NCBI GenBank assembly: GCA_027490555.1
Contig: JAIXXW010000073.1
Coordinates: 1 to 5,792, forward strand
Origin: Comamonadaceae bacterium
GTDB lineage: Bacteria > Pseudomonadota > Gammaproteobacteria > Burkholderiales > Burkholderiaceae_C
Reading direction: 5' to 3'
Length of the DNA: 5,792 bases
Made by a program: the position numbers and the translations under genes. Below the pieces are notes generated by a model that was not told the DNA's origin, searched no databases, and saw only the letters and a list, made by a program, of their open reading frames with translations. Position 1 is the first letter of the stretch, and every line of letters starts with the position of its first letter. Below are positions 5,469 through 5,792 of this stretch, one piece after another.

Positions 5469-5561
5469 CAGCAATCCCAAGGCGAGATCTGCTTTTTGTC
5501 TGACATCCGCCGCATGAACGTGAGCATGACCCGCGCACGGCGGGTGAGATGGCCAAGATAA
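5469..5561 (+). pseudogene. Remnant of a UPF1-like helicase 3' region (motif VI), second copy of the direct repeat
   Basis: Positions 5469-5542 repeat helicase positions 4521-4595 with seven mismatches and one single-base deletion. Read in the frame after the deletion, it gives QGEICFLSDIRRMNVSMTRARR, clearly motif VI of the same helicase family, then leaves homology (VRWPR) and stops at TAA 5559-5561. There is no start codon, no ribosome binding site and no other helicase motif, so it is a non-functional scrap. It may be left over from a second helicase gene or from a duplication of the 3' end of the upstream gene. Confidence 0.75.
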
Positions 5562-5576
5562 GCCCTCTGCGATACA

Positions 5577-5594
5577 TTGAATACATGTATTCAA
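5577..5594. promoter_or_regulatory. Perfect 18-bp palindrome, likely operator of the RelB-type antitoxin operon
   Basis: TTGAATACATGTATTCAA is perfectly self-complementary over all 18 bases. It ends 13 bases before the antitoxin ATG and just before the Shine-Dalgarno sequence AGAGGA (5595-5600). Such palindromes are the usual binding sites of dimeric RHH antitoxins of the RelB/DinJ type. A confident -35/-10 pair could not be chosen, though AT-rich hexamers such as TACATT (5573-5578) overlap its left side. Confidence 0.65.
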
Positions 5595-5607
5595 AGAGGA
5601 ATTTGAT

Positions 5608-5792
5608 ATGGCAACTTCAATTCGTCTTGCACCAGAGATTGAGCAAAGGCTTGACTACCTCGCATCGCAAACAGGGCGCACCAAGGCTTTTTATCTGCGC
5701 GAAATCATCGAAAACGGCATCCAAGAAATGGAAGACTACTACCTCGCAGCCGATGTGCTTGCGCGTGTCCGTCAAGGGAAAGAACAGGTCCA
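5608..5792 (+). CDS. RelB-family ribbon-helix-helix antitoxin, N-terminal part
   Basis: The gene runs off the right edge after 61 complete codons. The visible part is an RHH DNA-binding domain: strand MATSIRLAPEI (1-11), helix EQRLDYLASQTG (about 11-23), then RTKAFYLREIIENGIQEMEDYYLA (24-47). This is the pattern of RelB/DinJ-like antitoxins whose 3' neighbour is normally a RelE-type mRNA interferase. The polar segment DVLARVRQGKEQV starts the toxin-binding tail. The ATG has a good Shine-Dalgarno sequence, AGAGGA at 5595-5600, seven bases upstream. The 18-bp palindrome before it fits autoregulation. The order here is antitoxin first, opposite to the other two TA modules in the window. The partner toxin should lie just beyond 5792 and cannot be seen. 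Confidence 0.85.
   Translation, partial: MATSIRLAPEIEQRLDYLASQTGRTKAFYLREIIENGIQEMEDYYLAADVLARVRQGKEQV

Noticed and set aside
5316..5561. 81-codon plus-strand frame ending in helicase-like residues
   Set aside because: Most of it lies out of frame inside the XRE antitoxin; only the last part is the helicase scrap, so it is not a gene.
1..5792. CRISPR array, tRNA, rRNA or insertion sequence
   Set aside because: No regularly spaced repeats, cloverleaf, or transposase coding sequence were seen on either strand.

Overview
The window looks like an accessory stretch of a moderately GC-rich proteobacterial chromosome. Codon choice (heavy use of CTG, GCC and CGC) and protein flavour suggest a betaproteobacterium, perhaps of the Comamonadaceae. 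This is inference; there is no rRNA or other strong marker. All genes supported here lie on the + strand.

Layout. Positions 2-118 are the 3' end of queF, a queuosine-pathway core gene that anchors the left edge. Next is a toxin-first type II toxin-antitoxin (TA) pair: a PIN-domain toxin (265-693) and a ribbon-helix-helix (RHH) antitoxin (695-946). A small PACE-family membrane transporter follows (989-1432). Then comes a class II Fic protein adenylyltransferase (1478-2683), whose stop codon overlaps a TTG start of a UPF1/IGHMBP2-type superfamily 1 helicase (2680-4719). After a 100-base gap there is a RelE/ParE-type (Gp49/HigB-like) toxin whose conserved N-terminus sits in a different frame (4820-5180). 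Its XRE-type HigA-like antitoxin overlaps it by four bases (5177-5464). Between 5469 and about 5542 lies a diverged second copy of the helicase motif VI coding segment. The window ends in the first 61 codons of a RelB-type RHH antitoxin (5608 onward), preceded by a perfect 18-bp palindrome.

How it fits together. Three TA modules or parts of modules and one Fic enzyme are packed beside queF, so the stretch reads as a small stress/defence cluster. Perfect inverted repeats lie in front of the PIN toxin, the Fic gene, the HigBA-like pair and the RelB-like gene. They are the natural candidates for autoregulatory operators. For the PIN toxin and the Fic gene the repeat overlaps the predicted -10 box, and the start codon follows so closely that the mRNAs are predicted to be leaderless or nearly so. 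Whether the Fic-helicase pair is a functional system is unknown, but it is the least familiar combination here. Two scars deserve a second look: the frameshift in the RelE/ParE-type toxin, and the duplicated helicase fragment that leaves this TA pair between direct repeats.
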